NCBI GenBank assembly: GCA_016763755.1
Contig: JAESTD010000332.1
Coordinates: 1-46,622, forward strand
Source: Mucilaginibacter sp.
GTDB taxonomy: Bacteria; Bacteroidota; Bacteroidia; Sphingobacteriales; Sphingobacteriaceae
Reading direction: 5' to 3'
Length of the DNA stretch: 46,622 bases
This document shows, in pieces, positions 16,348-24,864 of this stretch. Every line of letters starts with the position of its first letter. The first letter of the stretch is position 1. A program made the position numbers and the translations under genes. A model generated the notes under the pieces. That model had not been told where the DNA came from. It saw only the letters and a list, made by a program, of their open reading frames with translations, and did no database searches.

Positions 16348-17094
16348 ATGAAGTTATGGCTCATCCCCTTTTTATTAATGCTATGTTTTACCGCTTATGC
16401 ACAAACAACGGTGAGCGGGATAGTATTTGATAAAAACAGCAATGCCCGTATTGCCAGGGTGAGCGTTACCAACTTAACATCAGGCAAATCAGTTTATAAT
16501 ACGTTTAAAGGCGAGTTTGAAATACAGGCTAAAGTAGGCGATAAACTGGTGTTTAACCAACCAGAACACTTTAGTGATACCGTCGCGGTTAAAAACTACG
16601 AATCATTGGCGATATATTTGAAGCCGATAGCTATACAATTGATGGAAGTTACGGTTAAAGGTAAGAACCTTACACCAGAAAAGCAGCTGGAAAATACCAA
16701 GCGCGAGTATAGCAAAATCTATGGTTCATCTGCTAACCCCGATCTGCTTAGCCTTGGCCCGGGTGGTGTAGGTTTTGGCATTGATGCCATTTACAATGCC
16801 TTTAGTAAAAGCGGCCGCAATGCCGAAAAGCTAAAAGGGATCATTGATGCCGAATACAAGCAAAAGGTTATTGATTACCGCTTTAATAAAGCATTTGTGC
16901 AAGGAATCACCCATCTTGAAGAACCTAAACTTACCGACTTTATGCAAAAGTACCGCCCCGGTTATTACCTGGTAACCACGGCGGGCGACTATGAGTTTGT
17001 TTCTTATATCCGTACCAACCTTAAACGCTACCTGCGCCGGCCACGATCATATGAGATAGCGCCTCTTCCCGAGATTAAATTAGACGTAAATTGA
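16348..17094 (+). CDS. Secreted protein with carboxypeptidase-regulatory-like domain
   Basis: 248 residues from ATG 16348, chosen because it begins a proper signal peptide (MKLWLIPFLLMLCFTAYAQ). The frame is open from 16297 but those 17 residues are not signal-like. A CarboxypepD_reg-like beta-sandwich (TTVSGIVFDKNSNARIARVS, about 21-105) is followed by an alpha-helical region with no family I can name. A widespread Bacteroidetes architecture for surface or periplasmic proteins; role unknown. Its stop overlaps the possible TTG start of the next gene. Confidence 0.8.
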   Translation: MKLWLIPFLLMLCFTAYAQTTVSGIVFDKNSNARIARVSVTNLTSGKSVYNTFKGEFEIQAKVGDKLVFNQPEHFSDTVAVKNYESLAIYLKPIAIQLMEVTVKGKNLTPEKQLENTKREYSKIYGSSANPDLLSLGPGGVGFGIDAIYNAFSKSGRNAEKLKGIIDAEYKQKVIDYRFNKAFVQGITHLEEPKLTDFMQKYRPGYYLVTTAGDYEFVSYIRTNLKRYLRRPRSYEIAPLPEIKLDVN

Positions 17095-17114
17095 TCGTCA
17101 TCATCGTCCCGTTT

Positions 17115-17408
17115 ATGCGGGTTGGCGGAATGGCATTATATCCGTTTATTTTGCTGAAAGAACAAAGATTTAAGTACGATAAAGCTTTTATCAACCACGA
17201 GCGTATCCACCTGCGGCAGCAACTGGAATTGTTGATACTACCCTTTTACCTTCTGTATTTGTTAAACTATCTCTTTAACCTGTTAAGGTATAAGAACCAT
17301 CATAAAGCCTACATGAACATTGCTTTTGAGAGAGAGGCTTATCGCAACGAGCATAACTTCAATTACTTGAATACGCGGAAATTCTGCACATTTCTAAGCT
17401 ATTTTTAA
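17115..17408 (+). CDS. Small membrane protein with HExxH motif
   Basis: 97 residues from ATG 17115. An alternative TTG at 17091 would overlap the preceding stop and add 8 residues. The motif NHERIHLRQQ (HExxH) is followed by one long hydrophobic segment (LILPFYLLYLLNYLFNLL) and then FEREAYRNE, an acidic position where zincin-type metallopeptidases have their third ligand. The family is common and uncharacterised in Bacteroidetes. A metalloprotease activity is only suggested by the motif. Probably coupled to the gene upstream. Confidence 0.7.
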   Translation: MRVGGMALYPFILLKEQRFKYDKAFINHERIHLRQQLELLILPFYLLYLLNYLFNLLRYKNHHKAYMNIAFEREAYRNEHNFNYLNTRKFCTFLSYF

Positions 17409-17450
17409 TTAATACGATGAAATAAGAGATTTTTGCTTTTTATTTGTGAC

Positions 17451-18473
17451 ATGTTGAAAACCGGTATTAAGCTTCTTTTACTGTCATTCACCTTTGCAGT
17501 TGGGGCATCAGCCCAAACTACCGATACGGTTGCAAAAAAAGATACCGTTAAGATAGATACCGCTCTACTTAACAAATACCGCATCAACACAAAAAAGAAC
17601 GCCATACCCGTACCGCCAACTTCTTTAGAAATAAAACAGGAACTGATACCGGTTACCATGCTTGATTATAAAGTGAGTTACTGGCGAAAAGCCATCACTT
17701 TTGGGTTAAATTTTAACCAGGCTGCCTTTACCAATAACTATTCTGCGGGTGGTGTATCGTCTATCGCAATAGGTTCTACTTTTATATATCATACCGAATA
17801 TAACAAGGCCCCATTTAGTTATGTCTCTGAATTAAACCTGCAATACGGAAAATCTAAGAGCAAAGGTTTAGGATCCCGCAAAACCAACGACCGTATTTTC
17901 TGGGATAACAAACTGGCTACGCAAATGTCAAAACACTGGTTTTTCTTCGGTGCGTTGAGCTTTGAGTCGCAGTTTGATAAGGGTTACAATTACGATGCTA
18001 ACAACGCCGTGCCGCCTACGCAGATCTCAAATTTTATGGCACCGGGTTATTTAACAGAGTCTGTCGGTTTTGAGTATAAGCCGACCTCGTATTTTGATTT
18101 GCGTTTAGGTACAGGTACCGCCCGCCAAACATTTGTGCTTGATGATAATATCTACGCTCCGGATCAATTAGAGGCTTTTGGCGTTAAAAAAGGGAAAAGC
18201 GTCCGTACGGATATAGCATTCCAGGCAGTTGCTATTTTTGATAAAGACATAGCGCAGAATATGCACCTCAACACCCGCTACGAGATGTTTATCCCGTATG
18301 GGCAACCGTTAAGCTATACCCGCCACCGTTTAGATGCTGTGTTAGCTGCCAAAGTTAACCGCCTTATAAACGTATCTATCAACGGCACCCTGTTATTTGA
18401 TAAAAATACCGGTATCAATGATGTACAAGGCACCGAAGGCTTATCGCTTGGTGTGCTTTACAAGTTCCCGTGA
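17451..18473 (+). CDS. DUF3078 domain outer-membrane-type protein
   Basis: 340 residues from ATG 17451, which starts the signal peptide MLKTGIKLLLLSFTFAVGASAQ. Six in-frame codons upstream are discounted. The region YWRKAITFGLNFNQAAFTNNYSAGGVSSIAIG and the many alternating hydrophobic/aromatic strands (for example FSYVSELNLQYGKSK, YFDLRLGTGTARQTF) fit DUF3078, thought to form a small outer-membrane beta-barrel. The C-terminus ends in a strand (GVLYKFP). Function unknown. It ends just before the thiamin operon. Confidence 0.85.
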   Translation: MLKTGIKLLLLSFTFAVGASAQTTDTVAKKDTVKIDTALLNKYRINTKKNAIPVPPTSLEIKQELIPVTMLDYKVSYWRKAITFGLNFNQAAFTNNYSAGGVSSIAIGSTFIYHTEYNKAPFSYVSELNLQYGKSKSKGLGSRKTNDRIFWDNKLATQMSKHWFFFGALSFESQFDKGYNYDANNAVPPTQISNFMAPGYLTESVGFEYKPTSYFDLRLGTGTARQTFVLDDNIYAPDQLEAFGVKKGKSVRTDIAFQAVAIFDKDIAQNMHLNTRYEMFIPYGQPLSYTRHRLDAVLAAKVNRLINVSINGTLLFDKNTGINDVQGTEGLSLGVLYKFP

Positions 18474-18544
18474 TTTTTCTTAGTTGGCAGTAGCCGGTTT
18501 GCGGTTTGCAGAAACGTCGATAATGCGCGTCCACGATCATTCGC

Positions 18545-18574
18545 TTGCATTTAAAAAATCAAAAGCTATATTTG
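18545..18574 (+). promoter_or_regulatory. Promoter of the TPP-riboswitch operon
   Basis: A TTG-containing -33 element at 18545, 19 bases, then TATATTTG (18567-18574), an exact -7 motif. Transcription would start about 8-10 bases before the riboswitch. Confidence 0.6.
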
Positions 18575-18586
18575 CGCATTAATATT

Positions 18587-18768
18587 CTCAAGGGGTGCCT
18601 TGCTTTGAGTAAAATCAAACTGAAAGACAGGCTGAGATCATACCCAGTGTTTGAGCACGGAGTCTAAAGCTCTAAGTCTTAAGTCAGGATCCGGGCTTTT
18701 GACTAAAAACTTACGACTATCGACTTGAAACACGCACCTGATCCGGGTAATGCCGGCGTAGGGAGAGG
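18587..18768 (+). promoter_or_regulatory. TPP riboswitch (THI element) with enlarged J2/4
   Basis: Core elements appear in order: GGGGTGCC (P2/P3), GCTGAGATCATACCC (thiamin-pyrimidine-binding TGAGA loop and P2 3' strand), then CACCTGATCCGGGTAATGCCGG and CGTAGGGA (P4/P5, J4/5 and P1 side). The joining segment between ACCC and CACCTG, normally only several bases, is about 90 bases long here. It is a 7-base word inverted repeat that can fold into its own hairpin. Bacteroidetes THI elements usually control translation or transcription of thiamin uptake operons. No clear terminator is seen before the TonB receptor. Confidence 0.93.
18661..18726. repeat. AGTC heptad inverted repeat inserted in the riboswitch
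   Basis: The left array is AGTCTAA, AGCTCTA, AGTCTTA, AGTC (18661-18685). A 15-base spacer contains GATCCGGG, also present in the riboswitch core. The right array is GACTAAA, AACTTAC, GACTATC, GACTT (18701-18726). Both arrays keep an exact 7-base register and are mutually inverted. Flanking CACG occurs on both sides. Confidence 0.85.
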
Positions 18769-18839
18769 TAAAAAGTTAATTATGCTGCAGCTTTACCCTG
18801 ACTGCGGTTAGTTTAACTAATTTTATTGTTCAACACATT

Positions 18840-21275
18840 TTGAAAAACTTGTTTGTGGCCCTTGTGGCCCTGCTGTTGCCTGTTGTGGCATCAGCCCAAT
18901 TTTCCATCACCGGGAAAATTACCGATCAATCCGGCGCGGCTTTGGCCGGCGCTACCGTTTCTGTTACTAATCCAAACATCAACACACAAACCGATGGCCG
19001 CGGCAGCTACACCATCAACGATCTGCCAGCCGGTACGTATGAGGTAAAAGCCAGCTTTATTGGCTATCAATTAGCGACAAAAAGCATAACGCTAAGCGGA
19101 AACCAAACGCTCAATTTTGTATTAACCAATAACGTTTTTACAACTGAGGAAGTGACGGTAACTGCCACACGCGCTAATAAAACATCGCCAACGGCATTCA
19201 CCAACCTAAGCAAAAAAGATCTGCAGAAGAATAACTTCGGGCAGGATCTGCCTTACCTGCTTAACCAAACGCCATCGGTTGTGGTAACTTCTGACGCCGG
19301 TGCGGGCGTGGGTTACACCGGTATCCGTATCCGCGGCAGCGATGCCAGCAGGGTAAACGTAACCATTAACGGCATCCCGTACAACGATTCGGAAAGCCAG
19401 GGATCGTTCTTTGTAGACCTGCCGGATATTGCATCGTCTGTAAATAACATTCAGGTGCAGCGCGGTGTAGGTACATCAACCAATGGTGCAGGCGCTTTTG
19501 GCGGGAGTATCAACATCCAAACCACCACCCGCCGCGATACCGGTTATGCCGATATCAGCAGTTCGGCCGGCTCATATAATACGTTTAAAAATACGCTGAA
19601 TTTTGGCACCGGTTTAATGGGTGGTAAATTTGCCGTGGATGGAAGACTGTCGCAGATCACATCTGACGGTTATATTGATGCGGCATCATCAAATCTTAAA
19701 TCGTACTTTGTGAGTGGTGCTTACTATGGTAAGAACAGTACGTTGCGCGCTAACATCTTCTCGGGCAAAGAACGCACCTTCCAGGCATGGAACGGCATCC
19801 CGGATTATATCATCGGCGATAACACCATCCCAAACCACCGTACCTATAACGAGCTTGGTTTAATGGATGGCGGCAAACGCTACCCCGACCAGGTTGATGA
19901 TTACCTGCAGAACCATTACCAATTGTTGTATGATCAAAAACTGTCGGATAAAATATCTTTCAGCGGCGCTTTACACTACACCCGTGGTAAGGGTTATTAT
20001 GAAGAGTACAAAAACAATGATTTGATTGCTAATTACGGTTTAACGGCACCAACACCGGCAAGCGACACCACTAACCTTGCGCGCCGCCGTTGGTTGGATA
20101 ATTATTTTTACGGTGTTACGTATGCATTAAAATATAACCCCCAAGCCAATTTAAATTTTACACTTGGTGGTGCTTATAACGAGTACAAAGGCGCACACTA
20201 TGGCAACATCCTTTACACCGAAAAAGGGGAAGGTATCCCACCCAATTACGAGTATTACCGCGATAACGCAAAGAAAAACGATTTCAACATTTTTGCTCGC
20301 GGTGAGTGGCGCTTAGGCGATGTAATATTGAATGCCGATATGCAATACCGCCGTATTTACTACTCGTTCTTGGGGTATGACAGGAACCTGAACAACGTAC
20401 AGCAGAATGCCACGCTTAATTTCTTTAACCCGAAAGCGGGTATAACCTACGTGCTTAACGAGAACAGCAATGTCTACGCATCATACGCAGTGGGTAACCA
20501 CGAGCCAAACCGCGACGATTATACCAACTCGACACCTGCCAGTCGCCCTAAACCAGAGACCCTGCATGATTTTGAAGCAGGTTACCGCACCGCCGGCGAT
20601 GTATTTAAAGGCGGCATTAACCTGTTTTACATGCTGTACAGAAACCAGCTGATATTAACCGGTGCGTTGAACGATGTAGGCTCGCCTGCCCGGGTAAATG
20701 TGGATGACAGCTACCGTGCAGGTATTGAGTTTGACGGCCGCGTACAGGCTACCAAACAACTGAGTATTGGTGCAACCGCTACGTTAAGCGCCAATAAAAT
20801 CAAAAACTACACGCAGCTGCTTAATAACTACGACGACGATACCCAGGTGCCGATATTTCTGAAAAAAACGGATATCGCCTACTCTCCATCGTTCATTGCC
20901 TCGGGGGAGATAGCTTACGCCCCGGTAAAGGGCGGCGAGATCGCTTTGCTGAACAAATATATCAGCAGTCAGTACCTGGATAACACCATGAATACTAACC
21001 CAACCGGTTTCCCGGCGACGGGTGATAACCGCTTTGTGCGCGACCGCCTGCTGAAAAGTTATTTTGTAAGCGATCTGCGCCTGCGTTACAATTTTGTGGT
21101 TAAGCATGTTAAAAACATAGCCCTGGGCGTGCAGGTGAACAACATTTTCAATAAAGAATACGAGGCCAACGGCGCAACTTACCCTGATATTGAAGGCGGG
21201 CAAGTGGTTAATTATAACTACTTTTTTGCACAGGCCAAAAGGAATTTCATGACATCTGTAACCGTTAGTTTTTAA
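18840..21275 (+). CDS. TonB-dependent receptor, thiamin operon
   Basis: 811 residues. Start is TTG 18840, with no in-frame ATG nearby; it opens a clean signal peptide (MKNLFVALVALLLPVVASAQ). CarboxypepD_reg domain (about 21-105), TonB plug (about 125-225 with GVGYTGIRIRGSDASRVNVT and NGAGAFGGSINIQT), then a 22-strand barrel ending in the Phe-terminated strand FMTSVTVSF. Position directly under a TPP riboswitch and before pnuT indicates outer-membrane uptake of thiamin or a phosphate ester. This matches the riboswitch-linked receptors described in Bacteroidetes regulons. The rare TTG start may lower translation or help riboswitch control. Confidence 0.9.
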   Translation: MKNLFVALVALLLPVVASAQFSITGKITDQSGAALAGATVSVTNPNINTQTDGRGSYTINDLPAGTYEVKASFIGYQLATKSITLSGNQTLNFVLTNNVFTTEEVTVTATRANKTSPTAFTNLSKKDLQKNNFGQDLPYLLNQTPSVVVTSDAGAGVGYTGIRIRGSDASRVNVTINGIPYNDSESQGSFFVDLPDIASSVNNIQVQRGVGTSTNGAGAFGGSINIQTTTRRDTGYADISSSAGSYNTFKNTLNFGTGLMGGKFAVDGRLSQITSDGYIDAASSNLKSYFVSGAYYGKNSTLRANIFSGKERTFQAWNGIPDYIIGDNTIPNHRTYNELGLMDGGKRYPDQVDDYLQNHYQLLYDQKLSDKISFSGALHYTRGKGYYEEYKNNDLIANYGLTAPTPASDTTNLARRRWLDNYFYGVTYALKYNPQANLNFTLGGAYNEYKGAHYGNILYTEKGEGIPPNYEYYRDNAKKNDFNIFARGEWRLGDVILNADMQYRRIYYSFLGYDRNLNNVQQNATLNFFNPKAGITYVLNENSNVYASYAVGNHEPNRDDYTNSTPASRPKPETLHDFEAGYRTAGDVFKGGINLFYMLYRNQLILTGALNDVGSPARVNVDDSYRAGIEFDGRVQATKQLSIGATATLSANKIKNYTQLLNNYDDDTQVPIFLKKTDIAYSPSFIASGEIAYAPVKGGEIALLNKYISSQYLDNTMNTNPTGFPATGDNRFVRDRLLKSYFVSDLRLRYNFVVKHVKNIALGVQVNNIFNKEYEANGATYPDIEGGQVVNYNYFFAQAKRNFMTSVTVSF

Positions 21276-21278
21276 GTG

Positions 21279-21884
21279 ATGGAGAACTGGGGACATTTAT
21301 TTTTAGAGCAGGTTAAGGCTACTTCGGTATTAGAGTGGCTGGCTGTGATATTAGGTGTTGCCGAAGTGCTGCTTGCGCGGGCCAACAAAGTGGGGCTGTA
21401 CCCAACCGGTATAGCCGCCACTTTGTTATCTATTTACCTGTTGCTGAACGCCCACCTTTTTGCCGAAAGCTTGCTGAACGTTTACTACGTAGTAATGAGT
21501 GTTTACGGCTGGTACCACTGGATAAAAAAACGCGGCCAGCCGCAGGTAAAAGTAATCTTTGCTTCGCGACAAGAGTGGATCATCACCCTGCTTATCTCAT
21601 TCGTTGGTTGGGGATTGCTTTATTTGCTACTTACCAAATACACACCATCAACCGTACCGATAATGGATGCATGGGTATCATCAACCGCCTGGGCGGGCAT
21701 GTGGCTGCTGGCAAGGCGAAAGGTAGAGAACTGGCTGCTGCTGAATGTAAGTAACCTGTTTGCCATCCCACTGCTGTTCCATAAGCATCTGGTAATGTTC
21801 TCGGTGTTAACCCTTGTCCTATTCGTGGTAGCCATTTTCGGGTACCTCGACTGGCGTAAAATTGCGAAAGGAGAACGGGCATGA
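21279..21884 (+). CDS. pnuT: PnuC-family transporter, probable thiamin transporter PnuT
   Basis: 201 residues from ATG 21279; a GTG codon at 21276 is directly before it. About seven membrane segments with PnuC signatures: SVLEWLAVILGVAEVLLARANKVG, YPTGIAATLLSIYLLL, NVYYVVMSVYGWYHW and TAWAGMWLLARRKVENWLLLNVSNLFA. PnuC proteins move nicotinamide riboside, whereas PnuT members in TPP-riboswitch operons move thiamin. The riboswitch context supports PnuT. The gene starts 3 bases after the receptor stop and overlaps the next gene by ATGA, so translation is coupled along the operon. Confidence 0.88.
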   Translation: MENWGHLFLEQVKATSVLEWLAVILGVAEVLLARANKVGLYPTGIAATLLSIYLLLNAHLFAESLLNVYYVVMSVYGWYHWIKKRGQPQVKVIFASRQEWIITLLISFVGWGLLYLLLTKYTPSTVPIMDAWVSSTAWAGMWLLARRKVENWLLLNVSNLFAIPLLFHKHLVMFSVLTLVLFVVAIFGYLDWRKIAKGERA

Positions 21885-22969
21885 TCCATCATCCATCAGA
21901 ATTATTAGATACCGATGCGGTAAAAACCATAAGAGAATACGCACCCGAGGCCGAAGCCTTAGGCAAGCTCCACCCCAAACAACTGGAGTTGGTTTATCAG
22001 CGACAATGGTTTAATATGCTGGTGCCGCAGGCTTACGGTGGCTTACAATTTACATTGCCTCAGCTTATCAAAACAGAAGAAGCCTTAAGCTGGGCGGATG
22101 GTAGTTTGGGTTGGGTGGTTACGCTTTGTAGCGGTGCCGGTTTTTTCGGCGGATTTATAGCGCCTGAAGTTGCTCAACAGATCTTTAAAGACAAAAAAGC
22201 TTGCCTTGCAGGAAGCGGTGCCGATACCGGTACAGCTACAGAACAAGGCGATGGCTATATCATTAATGGCAGCTGGAAATACGCCAGCGGCGTGCATCAT
22301 GCAACGCATATTACCATTAATTGCCGTATTGTAGATGCTGCAGGAAATCCGTTGACTATTGACGACGCACCGCTTATCCGCTCATTCGTTTTGGATAAAG
22401 CCGATGTGCAACTCCAAAGCGGCTGGAAATATATGGGCATGGTTGCCACTGGCAGTGATGCATACAGCATCAGTAATGTTCACGTACATAAAAATCGCAG
22501 TTTTGAGATAGTGCCCGATGCGGCGTTTATTGACGAACCGATCTACAACTATCCTTTTCTGCAATTAGCAGAAGCTACGCTGGCAGCCAACCTATCCGGC
22601 ATGGCCGTAAACTTCGTCGATCTTTGCAAAGAGGCGTTTGAGTTTAAAGCCACCAATCTGCGTCGTGTAAGCGAAACCAACGCCGAACTGATGATGGAAG
22701 CTCGCGAATCTGCAATTATTTTGTTGAATGACGCGCGCTTAGCTTTCTTTGATGCAGTTAATCAATCCTGGAGAGACATCGAAGATAAAAACCAGCTGAA
22801 AGAGGTTAGCCGCACCAGCCGTATCCTGGCCCGCATAGCCCGCGAAACGGTTGATGAACTTTACCCCTATTGCGGCTTGCTTGCTGCTTCTCCTGACACC
22901 GAACTCAATCGCGTTTGGCGCGATATCCATACCGCCAGTCAACATGCGTTATTGACCTTTTTGGACTAA
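21881..22969 (+). CDS. Acyl-CoA dehydrogenase-like flavoprotein in the thiamin operon
   Basis: 362 residues. Acyl-CoA dehydrogenase fold: an N-terminal helical domain (YQRQWFNMLVPQAYGGLQ, SWADGSLGWVVTLCSGAGFFGGF), a beta domain (GYIINGSWKYASGVHHATH, WKYMGMVATGSDAYSISNVHV) and a C-terminal helical bundle. The sequence looks closer to the HpaB/HpaH-type flavin monooxygenase branch than to fatty-acid dehydrogenases; the usual catalytic Glu is not obvious. The start overlaps pnuT by ATGA, placing it under the TPP riboswitch. That suggests a role linked to thiamin or a thiamin-derived substrate, but no such function is known to me. No partner flavin reductase is nearby. Confidence 0.75.
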   Translation: MIHHPSELLDTDAVKTIREYAPEAEALGKLHPKQLELVYQRQWFNMLVPQAYGGLQFTLPQLIKTEEALSWADGSLGWVVTLCSGAGFFGGFIAPEVAQQIFKDKKACLAGSGADTGTATEQGDGYIINGSWKYASGVHHATHITINCRIVDAAGNPLTIDDAPLIRSFVLDKADVQLQSGWKYMGMVATGSDAYSISNVHVHKNRSFEIVPDAAFIDEPIYNYPFLQLAEATLAANLSGMAVNFVDLCKEAFEFKATNLRRVSETNAELMMEARESAIILLNDARLAFFDAVNQSWRDIEDKNQLKEVSRTSRILARIARETVDELYPYCGLLAASPDTELNRVWRDIHTASQHALLTFLD

Positions 22970-22980
22970 TTAAAAAGATC

Positions 22981-23044
22981 TGTCATGGTGAGCTTGTCGA
23001 ACCACTCATCGCGTGAAAAGGTCTTCGACAAGCTCAGAATGACA
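22981..23044. repeat. 64-bp palindromic repeat, TGAGCTTGTCGAA family, copy 1
   Basis: Arms TGTCATGGTGAGCTTGTCGA and its imperfect reverse complement (23021-23044) enclose a short loop. It matches copy 2 (24865-24928, opposite orientation) at 60 of 64 positions. Located between the thiamin operon and pafA. Confidence 0.9.
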
Positions 23045-23139
23045 TAGGATTTGCCCTTATGTAACACCATTATAACATAAATATCACATTGTTTGTATTT
23101 ACAAAATATGATATTTGCCTTTTACCCACACTCATGTTT

Positions 23140-24798
23140 ATGAAGAGAAAAATACTGCTTTCGTTAGGATTAGCCGCAGCCATCTTCAGCTCATCGGCAC
23201 AAACAAAAAAAGCAACCGTAACCCCGTCGACAGCATTGCCAAGGCCGAAGCTGGTAGTTGGCCTTGTGGTAGACCAAATGCGCTGGGACTATTTATATCG
23301 TTATTATGACCGTTACCAAACCGGCGGCTTTAAGCGCATGCTTAACGAAGGGTTTACCTGCGAAAACACGCTGATCCCTTACATCCCAACCGTTACGGCC
23401 GCTGGCCACACCTGTATCTATACAGGTTCTGTCCCATCTATCCATGGTATTGCCGGTAACGACTTCATTGTTCAGGCAACCGGTAAATCTGTTTATTGTA
23501 CGGATGATAGTACCGTGGTTGCAGTTGGCAGCACATCAAAAGCAGGCAAAATGTCGCCACGCAATATGCTGGCTACTACGGTTACTGATGAGTTGCGTTT
23601 TGCCACAAACTTCCGCTCAAAAGTTATTGGCATAGCGTTAAAAGACCGTGGGGGTATCCTTCCCGCCGGCCATGCAGCTAATGCGGCTTACTGGTTTGAT
23701 GATGCTAATGGCAGCTGGATAAGCAGTACTTATTACATGACCGATCTGCCGGCCTGGGTTAAAACTTTCAACGCCGGTAAACCTGCCGAGAAGTATCTGA
23801 ACATGGATTGGAATACCCTGTACCCTATCAACACCTACGTACAAAGCGAGCCGGATAACAGCCCTCGCCACGAAGGTAAATTTAGCGGTACCGAATCGCC
23901 AACTTTCCCCATCAAAACATCAACACTTTACAAAGGCAATGCCGGACTTGTCCGCTCCACCCCATACGGTAATAGTATGACTCTCGACCTTGCCCGCGCC
24001 GCTGTTGAAGGCGAAAACCTCGGTAAAAATGTAGTAACCGACTTCCTGGCCGTGAGCCTTTCTTCAACCGATTACGTAGGCCACCAGTTTGGTCCAAACT
24101 CTGTTGAGGCAGAAGATACTTACCTGCGCCTTGATAAAGATCTGGCAGCTTTCTTCACGTATCTTGATAGTAAAGTGGGCAAAGGTAACTACACCGTTTT
24201 CCTCACCGCCGACCATGGTGCAGCGCATAATGCCAACTTCCTGATAGATCATAAAGTTCCTGCAGGCACTTGGAATGATGGGCCTGTTGTGAATAACGTT
24301 AATAAAATGCTTGAAGATAAATACGGTGTTAAAAAAGGGGTGATAAGCTTTAATAACTACCAGGTAAACTTCAACTATGCTGAATTGCACAAACAAAAAG
24401 CAAATGATGATGCTGTTAAATCGGATGTTATCCAATATCTGATGACACAGCCCGAGATAGCTTATGCTGTAGATATGCAGCATGTACAGGAAGCCAATAT
24501 CCCGGCGGCATTAAAAGAGCGTATCCAGAATGGTTATAATCCCGAGCACAGTGGCACCATACAGATCATACTAAAACCCGGATGGTACAGCGGCCATGGG
24601 CAAACAGGCACAACACACGGCACCTGGAACCCTTATGACGCGCATATCCCGCTGGTATTTATGGGCTGGGGTGTTAAACATGGCAGCCTTACCCGCGAAA
24701 TCCACATGACAGATATTGCACCAACCGTTGCAGAACTATTGCACATCCAGGCACCAAACGGAAACGTTGGTACCGCCATAGGCGAAGCGCTTAAATAA
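23140..24798 (+). CDS. pafA: PafA-type alkaline phosphatase
   Basis: 552 residues from ATG 23140, which begins the signal peptide MKRKILLSLGLAAAIFSSSAQ; an ATG at 23134 is also in frame. Alkaline phosphatase superfamily: VVGLVVDQMRWDYLYRYYDR holds the first metal-binding Asp, and the nucleophile is expected to be a Thr in PYIPTVTAAGHTCIYTGS. SSTDYVGHQFGPNS, LTADHGAAHN and the late GHGQTGTTHGTWNPYDAHIP supply further Asp/His ligands. Periplasmic, calcium/zinc-dependent phosphate monoesterase; PafA provides phosphate from organic esters in Bacteroidetes. The gene has its own terminator and lies between two inverted copies of one 64-bp repeat. Confidence 0.9.
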   Translation: MKRKILLSLGLAAAIFSSSAQTKKATVTPSTALPRPKLVVGLVVDQMRWDYLYRYYDRYQTGGFKRMLNEGFTCENTLIPYIPTVTAAGHTCIYTGSVPSIHGIAGNDFIVQATGKSVYCTDDSTVVAVGSTSKAGKMSPRNMLATTVTDELRFATNFRSKVIGIALKDRGGILPAGHAANAAYWFDDANGSWISSTYYMTDLPAWVKTFNAGKPAEKYLNMDWNTLYPINTYVQSEPDNSPRHEGKFSGTESPTFPIKTSTLYKGNAGLVRSTPYGNSMTLDLARAAVEGENLGKNVVTDFLAVSLSSTDYVGHQFGPNSVEAEDTYLRLDKDLAAFFTYLDSKVGKGNYTVFLTADHGAAHNANFLIDHKVPAGTWNDGPVVNNVNKMLEDKYGVKKGVISFNNYQVNFNYAELHKQKANDDAVKSDVIQYLMTQPEIAYAVDMQHVQEANIPAALKERIQNGYNPEHSGTIQIILKPGWYSGHGQTGTTHGTWNPYDAHIPLVFMGWGVKHGSLTREIHMTDIAPTVAELLHIQAPNGNVGTAIGEALK

Positions 24799-24820
24799 GA
24801 ACCATCAAATTGATATTGAA

Positions 24821-24850
24821 AAGGCTGCAGCTAATCCTGCGGCCTTTTTT
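24821..24850 (+). terminator. Terminator after pafA
   Basis: AAGGCTGCAG, a 6-base loop, CTGCGGCCTT then a T-rich tail: a 10-base stem with one G-T pair, 22 bases past the stop codon. Confidence 0.8.
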
Positions 24851-24864
24851 ATAAGAAATTTTAT

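Noticed and set aside
23912..24483. Antisense frames inside pafA
   Set aside because: Shadow frames of a clearly conserved phosphatase; no start signals.
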